Assembly: GCA_034509425.1 (NCBI GenBank)
Contig: JAVTVJ010001163.1
Coordinates: forward strand, 400,228 to 464,227
Source of the DNA: Eopsaltria australis
Lineage: Eukaryota; Chordata; Aves; Passeriformes; Petroicidae
Direction of reading: 5' to 3'
DNA length: 64,000 nt
In this document: positions 25,101-37,425 of the stretch, one piece after another
Position numbering within the stretch: the stretch's first letter is position 1
How the letters are laid out: the number at the start of each line of letters is the position of its first letter
The notes under the pieces: model-generated
Databases searched by the model: none
The model's input: the letters and a program-made list of their open reading frames with translations, nothing else
Told to the model about the DNA's origin: nothing
Made by a program: the position numbers and the translations under genes

Positions 25101-28100
25101 AAAAGCTCTCTGAAATGAATGATGAATGAATTGTTTTCTGTCAATCATATGATAAGCTGGCTGTGAAACCCAATATGTATGCATTTATATCTCAGCCCTT
25201 CAAGCTAACTTACATAAAATGTAGGAAAAATAAAGAACCCAAGGATTTTTGATAACCTATGAGACAATGAAATGAAGTTATTATAAAATGTTTTTATTTA
25301 AAAACATCAATCTAGTTAAGAAGGTAATCATAGTCTTAGCTTCAATACTGAAGAAGCTTTTTGCAATTGAGTCCCAGTGATTTAACAGCAGAGTGGGGGC
25401 AGATGTGAAAACAGAGCAAGGCTTCTCCATGTAACTTTCATCTCAGGAGTTCAGTTGTCTGGACTCCAAACACCTTTTTGTTAAAGCATGGTCATATGTC
25501 CGTGGCTCAGTTTTACTGTGAAACTTGTTTATTGGAAAATAATATATAAGAGTACATAAGCTATACCACGCAATACAAGAAAAGTAAAACCACAGAAGTG
25601 CAACTGCTAAGTTGGGAATTGTTAGCAGATGGATTCACAAGGTAAATACTGGCATAAGAAGAAGCAAACTCCTAAGACGAAAAACAGTGAATCAAAAAAG
25701 AGCAAGACAACATGAAAGATCAATCCAGTCCAAGGAAAATCAACTCTTCCTATCCTGAATGACAGCTGACAACCCTACCCAGTCTCATCACCTGTCTCAC
25801 TGGGTAAGTGGAGCTTATTAATATCTTCCCTACTGACTTGCTGAAGTCTCAGCAAGCTACTGTGTTTACCAAAAATACCTACAATGTTTGCTTGAGTTAT
25901 TTAGATCCTGCTTGTAGTGTCTCTTTGCTAATGTCAGAAGTCCCATAACTAAAATGACCTGTGAAGGTGAACCAAAAACGACTAAGAATTCCCCTCAATA
26001 TGTGTTATGTTGGGAAATAGTGAGAAAGGGAGAAGGATATGGGCAAATTTATTATGTGCTTTGAAGCCTGGCCTGAGAAACTGGTATAAATAACTCTAGA
26101 AACTCACTGTAAAATGTCCTGCTGCTGCATACTTTTGATTTTCATGCAGCTTCCCCTTCTATGTTGACTGGATGATAGGGAAAGAACTCGCTGCTTTAAC
26201 TATGTCTTGGTACCACATTTGTTCAATTTTGTGTGTGAGTCCTTTTATTATCTTTTCTTCCAGGCCTTTTTCATTTTAATTCCTTTGTTAACAAATAGCC
26301 TTTAACTCTCTCTGAACAAAGTAAGTATTTCATGCTTTCCTCTCACTCCCCTCCCTTCTGTCATGTGATCAAACATTCTTTGTGTGGCTTTGTTCATAGC
26401 AGGGTTTCACAAAATTATTCAAAATTGATGATAGTTTTAAGAAGGCTTGAATGCACTCTACATTTAGTTTCCTTTGTTTGTGTGAAGTCTTGCACAAGTA
26501 CTATCACTTCCTTTCATCATTTCATCAGAAATACACTCATTACAAGATAAAATTTTCCATTAGCAATAATGCAAAATTTTTTTTCTCCTTTATTTCAGTA
26601 TTGTAGATTATAGTTTGTATTCTTTTTAGTTGAACATTTCAAGTATTTAATTTTTAGCCATTTTTAAATGAAAATATTAATTGTATTAGATTTCTTAGTT
26701 TATAGTTAAGACTCGCAGCACAAATATCTTTTTAAGTTCAGAAGTTTTCATGCAATCCTAATAAATAATCACAGAGCCGTGTGCTTTTAAAATGTTATGT
26801 TTTATAAAAAACAATAAGCATAACCAATGAGTCACATCCAGCAGCAATTTTTATTTTTCTTTTCCTAATCTCTCAACAAATTAATTTATAATGTGCCACG
26901 TGTGGAGATTTGGTTTTGTTCTTTCAGCAGATGTTTGAAAACTATTACATTATTATGTATCCCTGTCAAATTGCTATTATTCTCTATCCCTCAGACTTTA
27001 TCACTTCAGATATTTTATATCCAGTTACTTTGGTCTTTCTATTAGACAGTTAACATCCATAAACTTTGACTATTTTTAAAAATAATTGAATACAAAACTC
27101 ATCTTTACATCATTCAAATAACATAAGAAAATTGTTAATGGAATAATAATAATGATGATTCTGCTCTGTGCCAATTGATACAATCTAGATTTCCCAAAAC
27201 AGTGTTTCAGAAAAAATGTGCTTTAATAGCAAAAATAAAGGCTAAGTTGTAAGTGCACACATTTCCTTTGAGCCTTTTATGTGTCATGTGCCATCAAGAG
27301 CATGCTCAGTCCAGGTAACACAAAAAATCTTTTATTTAGCAGGAGGGATTTTTAATGTAAATCAGAGAAAAACCTCAAACTATGAAAAAAAGGTCTACAA
27401 TTTACCTGCATTACAAATTTCTTATTTGTTTATAATCCTTCCACATGTAACTGTTAGAAACAAACCAACATCCCATTCTCATGGTATAAGAATATTTTTA
27501 GGGGCTTATTCACAGACTTAAGCCACTGGTGTTCCATTTTTCTAGCATAAATGTGCTTGGAAAGTTCAATGAGAAGGCATCACACTGAGGACCATAGCAA
27601 AGCTGAGGTGGAAGCCAAATCCCCCAGGGTCGGGAGGTCCTTTGGTGAAGAGCTCGGTCTCCTTCGCATTAAAGTATTTATGCTGCTGCCTTAGAGATTG
27701 GAAGTGCTTTTTTTTCTGGTATGCTCATTTTAAGTTCTGCTTCAAAGCTATGACCTACCTTCTATCCAGCTTCTAAAGACAAATGATGGCATATTTCCTA
27801 TAACTATGCTTCTTTAAATAAATTTTATTTTCTTTGCTCATGCCTGTATATCCATCATTAGTTACAGATTTTACTAGTTTGTTTTTTGTTCTTTTTCCTT
27901 CTCAAAATGCTCTATTAGTTAGATTGTCAAACCACAAAAAAATGCTACTGCAGCTTGAAATCTATCACCTAGAAATTTGGAATTTGCACATGTGGGCATT
28001 TTAGAAAATGTAGTAACATCTTTATAGATGAAGTGTTGACAGAAGTGAAACTTAAAGGACGTCCAACCATGGATGATAGGAACTTGTTAAAAGCAAACAT

Positions 28101-30143
28101 AATTTCTAGTTTCATTAGGTGATTATTTTAAAAGTTTGCAAGAACAAAAAGAATAATTTACCTAAATTCTTATTTTAGATGAAGAGTAGTGAATGGAGCA
28201 ATTCACAGGAAAACAGGACAAGAAAAATATGAGTCCACACCCTTTTTATTAGATTAGAAATAACTTTATGAAGAGTATATGCAACACCACAACTAGTCAA
28301 ATGCAAAAATTAGGTTCTAAATGACCCACATGAGGGATGGATACACTGTTTTTCCATTTTGGAGCAAGATCTTACTTTCCATATTTATGTTGCTACTTAA
28401 CTATCCACATTTTGTTTTGACTTGTTTTTTAGAGCAAATCAAAGGGTGCAAACTTGGCTAGGTCTGAAGACACTATAAGGCAACTGGCCTGAATAACTGA
28501 AAAAACCTGAATTATCACTAATATATTTCAGGTCCCAATAATAAAACATGTGCTTGCTTGTCTCTTGTCTTTCTCTTCTCCCCATCCCCCTGGTGGGAAG
28601 CACCTGCAGCAGGAAAAATGGCAGGTGCCTTGGAAGTCATTACCACTCTGCCTTTTGGATACATTTGTTGAGGCAAAAATCGTAGCCTTCCCAAAGATTT
28701 TTTTCAGCCACCTGGTAAAAGTATTTGTTTCTACTTTCCCTATAGCTGCCTATCAGTGTATTTTTTATCTTGGCTAGGAAAGAAGTAAAACAGAACTTGA
28801 TGATGACTGGTTCATTTATTCTCTTTTCTTTTGTCTCTTCTTTCTACTTCTCTTCTCTGGTGAGAGAGAACAAATATTGAGACATTAAAAATTTTACAAC
28901 TATTTGAAGTAGCACCCTCTATTAAAAAAAATCCAAACCACAAACCAAACTGTTTGTTTTTACTGATCTTAACTACAGTGTCAGTAATTTCAGTGCTTAC
29001 AGCTAATATGGAAAACTCTTCTTGTTGGATAATACTGATTTAATGAGTCACATATTTCAGTAAGTGTTAACATGCAAAGCAATTTGAACCCTGAAGAGTG
29101 TGCAAATGGGTAAATGATGACATGTCAAGGTGCTCAGGAGCTGTCTTTACCCTTATCATATTCCTCCAGCTATTCTGTTTCTGCTGTATGATTTAATTAA
29201 TCTTGCCTACAATCTCTTTTACAGCCCTGTAAATATATATATTTTAAAAAATAGTAAGTAATTCACATATAAGTCCAGATAGAAAAATGTCTGTTGGATG
29301 CAAATAGGAAAGAAAACTTGGTCGTTTTGGTCTTATCTGGAATCTTAAGGAAAACTAGAGAGTGTATTGATTACAAATAGTAAAACTTCATTTATCATTT
29401 AAGACAATTACTCCCTCAAAAACCCAATAAACAGATAGGATAAAAGTAAGGAAAAAAAGAGAAAACAAAAAAACCAAAAATCTAATTAATAAAACTTTCT
29501 TTTTAGAAATAATGGTGAACAAAAGAGGTATATTCTAGGCTTTAATTAATAAGAGTAAGTATTTTTAACTCATGTAAACATTTTTTGATCTTCCAAAGGA
29601 CATAATTCAAATCCTTCTCAATTAGTGAGTAGAGGATTGACTCTTTGAATACAGAAATGCTTCATATTTTATTGAGCAGAAACACCAAAAAGACAGTATT
29701 ATGCAAAACTTCTAAAAAGTTTGGTCATCTTTCTGATATCGTGCATTAGTTTCAAAGCCATAACGTTATGCTTCAAAGCAGTATGCATCATTGTTAAAAT
29801 TCATAATTTCAAATTCATAGATTTTATTGGTGTGATGAGAAGTACAGATGTTACTAAAGTGGAAAAAAAGAGGAAGGTCCTCTAAGTGTCCATTGAAAGT
29901 GTTAAATCCAAGTAGGGCAGGACACAGTATTTGCACATACTGATATTGTCTGATTTCAGTGCGATAGTCAAGTAATTCATGGTCTATTTTGTGATATATT
30001 TTGACTGCTAATTACAGGTTAAAATAGCCTCAAGTGCAGACACATCAAGTTTAGGAAAAATATTTTTCTATCCTTTGTGACTTTACAAAATTCTGAAATT
30101 GTCCTATTACACAGATGAACAAAGCCAGAGGTTTTAAAAGTGT

Positions 30144-30201
30144 GATGGGGTGTTTGGTTTTTTGTTGGTGGGGTTTTTTTTGGTTGGTGGATTGGTTGGG
30201 G
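30144..30201 (+). repeat. G/T-rich tract with potential two-tier G-quadruplex
   Basis: Nearly pure G and T on the plus strand. The segment 30182-30201 reads GGTTGGTGGATTGGTTGGGG, giving at least four GG runs with 1-3 base loops. That arrangement is known from the thrombin-binding DNA aptamer. Two-tier quadruplexes are weak, so biological relevance is uncertain. Confidence 0.5.
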
Positions 30202-33200
30202 TTTTTCTGTCATGTTAGTAATTCAATTTTCTAAAAGCACAAAAATACAAGGCAGAGAGTAGATATCACTTCACAACTGCTAGCTGGCAAGCGACTCTTC
30301 TACTCAAAATAATGCAGAGCAGTAGAAAGTTAAGTATTATGAATGTTTTGGTGCAAGTCTTGAATAACTGGCAAAATTGTGGGGAAACAAAAGGGGGGAC
30401 AACAAAACCTAACTGAATATTCTATGTTATTTTAATGTTTTCTGTGGTTTTTATGAAAACAATAACTGTTGACCTGATCAATCAATTATTCTCCTTCACA
30501 TCTCATTGTGGAAATTATAACAATTGATATTTCTTATTATGGTTTGACTATGGTATTCTTGCATAGAATTGAATATCTATCATGGCCACAAACAATTTTT
30601 AGGAAGCTTGGACATGTAGGTTTTGAAGATCTCAATTTCAGTATTTACAGAGGATAACAAAAATTAATTTCCCACCAAAAGGACAAAAAAACCCTATCTA
30701 CAATCTCCAGAGTATTTGCTGTGGGCAGTTTTCTTATTGCAAAACTCATTTCCATAGTTTTTTTAGAGAACAAGACGAGATAAAAGAAAAAAAATTTGAA
30801 AAGCAATGTGAAAGTTCTTATCAATAAAACATATCTGAAGAAGTTCCTAAAATCTGGAGGAGATTCAGGAAGAGAATGTACTTTCTTCTACTTTGTTTAT
30901 CATCTATTTAATTGAATATATGTTTTGGGACAGATGGTCTTTTGTTTTCTTTACCTCAATTATTTTCATAGTCTTCAATGAAGCAGATCTTTCTGCTACT
31001 GCGGTTGAGTTACGACTCTTTCCTCCTCTGTTTGGAATGCAGACTATGGTACCAAATTGATATTTTTTGAAACAATAACTTAGAAAAGACAATTCAAATA
31101 TCTTTAAGTGCATCTTTCATGTTCTTCTGTAGTTTCTTTTTGTTTCATAGGCCTTTCTTGGTGGTGTTTCCCTTTTCCTTTTTTTTTTTCCTTCTATTAC
31201 AGATGGATAAAGACCAAGAATAACCATAAATACAGTTTGACAGCTGGTAGAAACAAGTTCATAGCAGCACTGAGACTGTAGGTAGGTGAGTGTGACTGGA
31301 GGGTTGAGTCTGGTGTTACTTGAGTGAAGTCAACCCATACGTTTCCATGAAACCCAATATTCTGACTCCAAGGGTGCTGAGAGAACTTGATGTCCCTGAA
31401 AAAGGAAAGAAGGTAAAAATGAAAAAGCCTGTTGAAAAAAACCTTAATCTACATAGATGTAAAGATAATTTTATTTTCTTTCCACTAAGCTTTTATCCAG
31501 AAGCATAGGGCAGATTCTGTATTGTGAGTGAAGTGCAAGAGAAACTTTCACATTGAATTTCAGAACTCCATTAAAGATGAAAGTGATGTCAAAATATGGG
31601 CAATTTTGAACAATCCTATTTGTTTCCACAAAAGATCAAAATGAAAGAGATTTACTGTTGGTTACTGTTGTTTTTCTATTTATCTTAGGTACATCTACCA
31701 TTAAAGGAAATTACAAAGATAAAGGCAGCACTGGTCTCAGGAGACATGCAGTGTGGGTACAGTATAATACAACATGAAGCTAATTAAGCCCTCTGAGAAG
31801 CCTGAGGAACTGGGAGCCCAGAGAAAACAACACCCTAGAACAGCTCGTCTTCCTTTATTGCTGACAACTTTCACTCAAAACTAGCTCAGGTACCTCGTTG
31901 CTGAGCAAACAGAGATAGTCCATTGCACAATGTTAGTCTTACATTCCTCATTCATCTAGGTAGCATTCAGGTAAGCTGCCATGCATTCACACAGTAAATA
32001 TAAACATAAAATAATTTGAAAACAATTTATCTATATGTTGGCATTTCCATGACTAATTCTCTGCAAACTCTGATCACTAATAACTAATTTATTGATTCCA
32101 GCAGTGCATGTTACAGGAAAATGGGAGTCTGTTTTGGATCAATGTGGCAATAATTTGAAAAACATTAAATGTGTTTCTCATTGCAGTAGGACAAACTTAT
32201 TACTAACAGAGGTCTACAGGTGAACGGATATAGAGCAAAAAGTGGATAGTCTGCCAAAGAAATCTTGGCATGTATTTTAGAGCCTGAATAAAGACCATTT
32301 ACTGCTTACATAATCAACCCCCTTTTTTTCAGAAATCATGAAGCTATGGCAGCTAAGTAGTTACATCAGGAAAAAGGGGTCTTTAATAAATGAAATTCAA
32401 TTGAAACACAAAGCAATAAGGTATATTCAGTAAGCATTCCAAAATTAAATTGATAAATGTTACTTTTATTCAATATTATATTCTCTAGATTTAATTAAAA
32501 GTTAAATGCTAACTTTAGAGTCTGAGTGAGTGAAAGAACTACAAAAATTGACTTTGAGAATTTGATAAATGTGTGCTGTACAGCTACCTGTTAGTCCCGT
32601 AAATCTAATTATGGCAGAAGAGGAGATAGTCTGAATTTTTTGAGAACACATCTTCCCTTGACAGAGTGGCACTCTCTCCCTCTCTCCTTCCTCTACTTAC
32701 TTTCTACTCTGTCACATAGCAGGGAAATAATTTTAAAACTGAAAAATTTATAGCTCAGAACAATATTCATGGAACACAACATTGCTGCATGAATGTGTGG
32801 TTAACCTTTGATATGTAGTCATAAAACAGAAAGCTGATATTACAGAGGATTAAGTTTGTGGCTGATTAAACTCAATGGCAAACATTCACTTGGTCTTGAA
32901 GAATCAAGGTTTTGACTGTTGAATTCTATTTGGCATTTTAAGGCCATGATAGAGATTTATAAAGTCAGAAACCTTGGCTCTCTCTTAGCATAAATCCAAA
33001 ATATTGGGCGTGTGAGGTATAAATTAGTCCATTTGAAAATCCTTTCGTATAAAACCATTTCAGACTCAAAAGGACATTACACCTTCAAAATGACAACACT
33101 GAACCATACATACCAAATGTCTCTTTTTCAGTTAAGAAATTCATTAAAGGTAAAACTGCAATCCATTTTAAACGTGGTGTGGCATTTGCCAACAAGCTAA

Positions 33201-34199
33201 GGAAAATTGTAAATTCTAGTCTCTGAAAAGCAAAGTTAAGATAAAATTTACTTTAGTAATCAGGCACTAGTGTGGCAGAAACCCTGTTTATATTTTTAAT
33301 CCACTTGGAATACCAGTGGACTCTTTGCAAAAATATTCCATAATTCCATTGCAGGCAGTGCAGCTGCACATGTCCTTTTAGGTCTTCTGTCTTTTACAGT
33401 TAACAGCAGCACCATATGTTGGCAGTAAACATAATATCTATTCGACATGTCAGAGGAGGAAGATATAAAAGCAGTTTGCTAATGTTAACCTTTTCCCCCA
33501 TCCACTGCTACACTTTTCTGGAAGGGACATAGCAGAACAACAACTGGCCTGCTCTGTCACCTGTCCATCAGCTGATGCTCTTTTGATTTCAAACCTCATT
33601 TGTTTGCAAGTTCTTGCAAAATCTTAAAAAAGTTGCATTTTTGGAATGCAGTTGGGAAGAATAGAAGTTAGACTGCATTTACAATGAAGAGATTGGAAAT
33701 CAGCAATCTCAACCTTTTTGTTACACAAAATTGACTGATTGAGACCAGACATGACTGAAATAATGTGGACTTTGCATATGATTAATGTGTTTTAATATTG
33801 CTCTTTGGTTTTAATGATGGTGCAGACAGAGAGGGGCCCAATTAAAGACCACTTCCATCAGCAGATAATGCCAAACAGCAACCAAAGAAATGGAAGGGCT
33901 TAACATTGAAAATAAAAGGCTATTCATTAGCAACTGCAGTGCAGGTATTATCTGCTGGTACAACAAATTCATCTGTGGAAAAGAAAAGCCTCAGTCTTAT
34001 GCCAAACAAAACTTGCATTTGTCAAAAAAGTAGGACTTGGTGGTTTTTTGTTTGGTTAGGGGAAAATCAGACCAGATCTGAAAGCCTGAGAGAGACAAGG
34101 CTTCTGCAGCTCATTCCCAGAATACAGATGTGGAGGTTTATGAAGCACAGGTATAAAACACAGGTCTGGCCTCACGTACCAACACAACAAACTGACAGA
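30202..34199. other. AT-rich non-coding stretch with one motif cluster, no gene seen
   Basis: No recognised gene or transposon. The 62-codon frame at 31320-31508 has a GTAAAAAT donor-like site (after AAAGAAG) but no start context or known similarity. A motif cluster at 33772-33848 is listed separately. Confidence 0.6.
33772..33848. promoter_or_regulatory. Candidate regulatory motif cluster (POU/homeodomain/TCF-like cores)
   Basis: TTTGCATATGATTAATG (33771-33787) combines an octamer-like TTTGCATA and an ATTAAT homeodomain-type core. CTTTGG (33803-33808) resembles a TCF/LEF half-site, and CCAATTAAAG around 33838-33847 gives another homeodomain core. The block has few simple repeats and looks like unique DNA. 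Only alignment to other birds could show constraint. Confidence 0.18.
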
Positions 34200-34760
34200 G
34201 CAGTCACTTGAGCAAGATGACATGGATGGCCTCATCCTGCTCCTCTCTCTGCTGAGCAGGATGGAGATCTGCTACTGGGAGTATGTATGTGTGCATATGT
34301 TCACAGTGGCTTGCCCACAGCTGTGCTTAGACAGCTGGTCTGCCCAGCTGCTGGCACCTGGACATGTAATGCCAAGCTCTAGCTATTGGCACAAATGCTC
34401 TCACAGATGGAGTGAACTTGGGCTCCCCTGGCCCCCAAAACCACCCCACTCCCCATCCCTGTGGTCTCACTCTTAGAGATCCACTCACCCCTAGGCTCCC
34501 AGATCACCACACTGACTTGGTGGCTTACCTGTTTTGGTTTTTGTTGGCACTCAAACACTCAATTTACACACTTTCTCCAGTGGTTGGCACCATGGACATC
34601 TGTGTCCCTTGAGACCTGAGGTCCCACTCCAGTTTCTGGCATTGACATCCACCCACTGGGGTCTTGGCATCTGCTGCCACCACAGACACACAGACCCTCC
34701 AATCTGTGGTCTGTGTGCAATCACATCCCCCTGCACACACACACATGAGAGACCCTCATC
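34200..34760. repeat. Unclassified GC-richer block, possibly decayed repeat or retroelement
   Basis: About 560 bases rich in C, CA and CCC words in AT-rich surroundings. Recurrent near-copies of a GGCACC-TGGACAT/GGCATTGACAT word occur (about 34352, 34584 and 34639). CACTGG- and ACTCAC-like words also recur, suggesting an old minisatellite with a unit of some 50 bases, or remnants of an LTR or retroviral segment. Open frames exist in several registers (34222-34476 and 34534-34821 plus, 34551-34808 minus), which is expected where stop codons are rare because AT is low. None resembles a known protein. It ends in a short (CA)n at 34733-34744. Confidence 0.35.
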
Positions 34761-37210
34761 CAGGAAAAGAGTAAAAAGGAGTGTTAAAGGAATAACAGGA
34801 TTTTTCAAAGCAGAACTTTGAAGTAAGCAGTTTTTACACTTTCAAGTTACCGCTCACTGCTCTCCAGTACTCAAGTTTCAAAATGAATGCTCATATGCTC
34901 AAAGTGAACACTCAAAATATCAAAATGAACTGGGCAGATCTACAAGTCTAAGTTTAAGTAGTGTTCTACTTGGAACATAGAAAATGTCAACATTTAGGAT
35001 CTAGTATTTTCCCCAAATGTTCAGAATTCTAAAAAAAAAATAAAAAATGCTGAGGAATTTAACTGCCATTTACAGAAGTTTAAGCAAAGTTTTGAACCAA
35101 TTTGAATGAATTTTATTCCCAGAAGCCTGTACTTGATTTTTCTCCTATCAGTCTTCTGTAGAAGAAATGTCTAATATGCTCATGTTCTCAATTGAAGCAT
35201 ATTAGTGAGTTTGAGAGCCAAGTCTGATGAAACAAATCTTGTATTTTAATAAGGAAAAATTTAATTTTAAATTGCAAATTAGAACAAAAAATAATAGAAT
35301 TTATTGCACGAAACATATTGAGATGTCAATGTCCTTCTGGACCAACAACTGGAAACCAAGTGAGACACTCCAGAACGTCTACATTTAGGATAGTGACCCA
35401 AGCTTATGCATGGAAACATCATTTTAGGTGATCTCAATTTCCCTTTATACAGATACTTTTGAAATCACTGGAGAATTAGTGCATTCAGTGTTAATTCAGC
35501 TTCTCAGACGAGGTTTGAATCTGCTATATTGTCCCAGCTGCTCTGTGATAGGTGCTAGAATTATTTTGAAGCTGAGTACATATCCACATAGACTGCTGGC
35601 AGAAAAGGACTGTAGTGCTGTTATACCCAAATCCAAGTGAAAAAAATACAGCTATTTTGAAATCATCAGTTTGGAAATAGAATAGGTACTGGGAGAGGAT
35701 GTTTTCTTTCTTTTTCTATATGACAATTGCAAGAAGGCAGGATTTAGGAGAGAAGAAACTGAGTAGAGTGAATCCTTCTTTCAATTCCTGCCCCACACAA
35801 AATTTCCTTGCCCATTCTCTTGGGTCTATTCTCTTCTCTCCCTATACACCCTGTGATAATTCACCTCTTGTCTCCAAAATTAAAATGGTGTCTCCTGTCC
35901 TTATAATTTTGCTATGAGTTAAAAATCCATTAAAGTTAAAGGGATAAAGGTGGTACTGTTTACAAAGAGGAAAATGTCTGCTGAAAAGTACAGTTGAACA
36001 ATGTGGTATGTTTATGCCAATAAAATAAGGATGATTATTAATGTTGGCCATGACTAAAGCCAAATCTATTAGAATTAGTTAATTATTCATGAAAATATTT
36101 TTATATTTTTAGGCTCAGATCTAATATTGAGAACGTCATTAGGACAAATATTTAAACTCAAAGAAAATGCCAGACAAGTTGGATAAAATCCACTTTTGGT
36201 AAATCAGGATTTATTGTAATGGCTACAGTCATTAAGATGATTTACTTAATGCACCCTTCTTCTTACATTTTATCAAACCTAAACTGTTTATAGTCACTTT
36301 CCTATAGTTTCTTTCCTACATTCTATTCCTCTCCTTTTGCAAATTGCAAACTGGAAAAGGGGAATTGCAAATTCTAATTTTGCTTTTCTTCAACCATTAA
36401 ATACAAAACCTGTTGATAGATTCAATAGGAATCCATGCTACTGATCTCAGTTTCATCTGTCAATTATTCAGTATCTCTGATAAAAATTACTCAATCTTCC
36501 TGACTCCAACAGTCATCTGAGTTTTATTTCACCTTAGCTATTGTAATTTGCATTTCTATATAGTCATTCCCATTAGCCATTCTGTCTTTGCCACTGTGTT
36601 ATAGAGTCCTCTTTATTGAAAACTCAGATGAAGCATTCAATTTTTGAACCAGATCCATATTCTCTTTAGGACAATATCCACTTTTAACACATTGCTACTC
36701 CACTTTTCTCCCTATTTACTAGAAAACCTTTCTCACTTTTTATAATTGCCTTTCCAAGGTTTATTTCTGCCTGATTTTCAACAATCCTGAATTTATGAAT
36801 AAGAATTAAGTGAGGTCCACCCTTACAACAGTCTTTTTCACCTACTGAGATGTAGTCCTGCCACTTATTTATCAACAGTAACTTTTCTGTTATAAATCTA
36901 GATGACAATGACTCTTTTTACTCAGTAACCTTAATTTTCCACTGCATCTTGTTTATTAACCTCTCAATACCACATACTCCCCATTATATCACAAACAGCA
37001 GATACTTACAGAACATATTTAACAGAGGCCAACTAGAAAATAGCATGGGAGCATGGCTGTTCTGAACTGTGAACATCTCTGTAGAATCAGCATTATTTTC
37101 AACACACGCATGTTCTGCTGAAGCCTTTCTCCACCATCTCATTTTGGTGACATCTTGGATGTGTCCAATCACTGCTTAGTTTTGTTTTTCAGCATCAAAT
37201 TAAAGTAGAC
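34761..37210. other. AT-rich non-coding stretch, no gene seen
   Basis: No recognised gene, RNA or mobile element. A ten-base A run lies near 35031. Open frames of 60-74 codons have no known similarity. Confidence 0.65.
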
Positions 37211-37425
37211 TCATAGAATCATTAAGGTTGGAAAAGAACTTTAAGAGCATAGAGTTCAACTTGTTCCACCATGTTCACCACTAAATCATGTCCTCAAGTG
37301 CTAATGCACATGTTTTTAAACACTTCTGGGGACTGGGACTCTACCACTTTCCTGGGCAATCTGTTCCAATCTAATCTAAATCTCCCCTGGAAAAACTTGG
37401 GGCCATTTCCTTTTGTCTTGTCATG
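37211..37425 (-). mobile_element. CR1 LINE 3'-end fragment, minus orientation
   Basis: Begins on plus with TCATAGAATCATTAAGGTTGGAAAAGAACTTTAAGAG, the reverse complement of the bird CR1 3' terminus with its ATTCTATGA end. It continues through the CTTCTGGGGACTGGGACTCTACCACTTTCCTGGGCAATCTGTTCCA region, the counterpart of the conserved TGGAACAGGTTGCCCAG stretch, to a GTCTTGTCATGTG stretch. About 215 bases are kept, 5'-truncated as is normal for CR1. The reading frame is broken, so it is a dead copy. Confidence 0.9.

Larger units (their letters stand above)
20151..30140. other. AT-rich non-coding stretch, no gene seen
   Basis: Ten kilobases with no recognised exon, LINE or LTR. It contains a T tract followed by (GTTT)n (20952-20979), a 19-base T tract (22124-22142) and scattered short A/T runs. 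The open frames here (60-98 codons, for example 22382-22678 plus) have no known similarity. A perfect 8-base inverted repeat, GCACCTGC/GCAGGTGC, lies at 28600-28628 without other hairpin-gene features. Confidence 0.65.

Noticed and set aside
28600..28628. Perfect 8-base inverted repeat GCACCTGC/GCAGGTGC, possible small hairpin RNA
   Set aside because: The stem is too short for a microRNA precursor and pairing does not extend beyond it.
31320..31508. 62-codon frame with a donor-like GTAAAAAT after AAAGAAG, possible exon
   Set aside because: It starts at TTG, lacks a convincing upstream acceptor and resembles no known protein.
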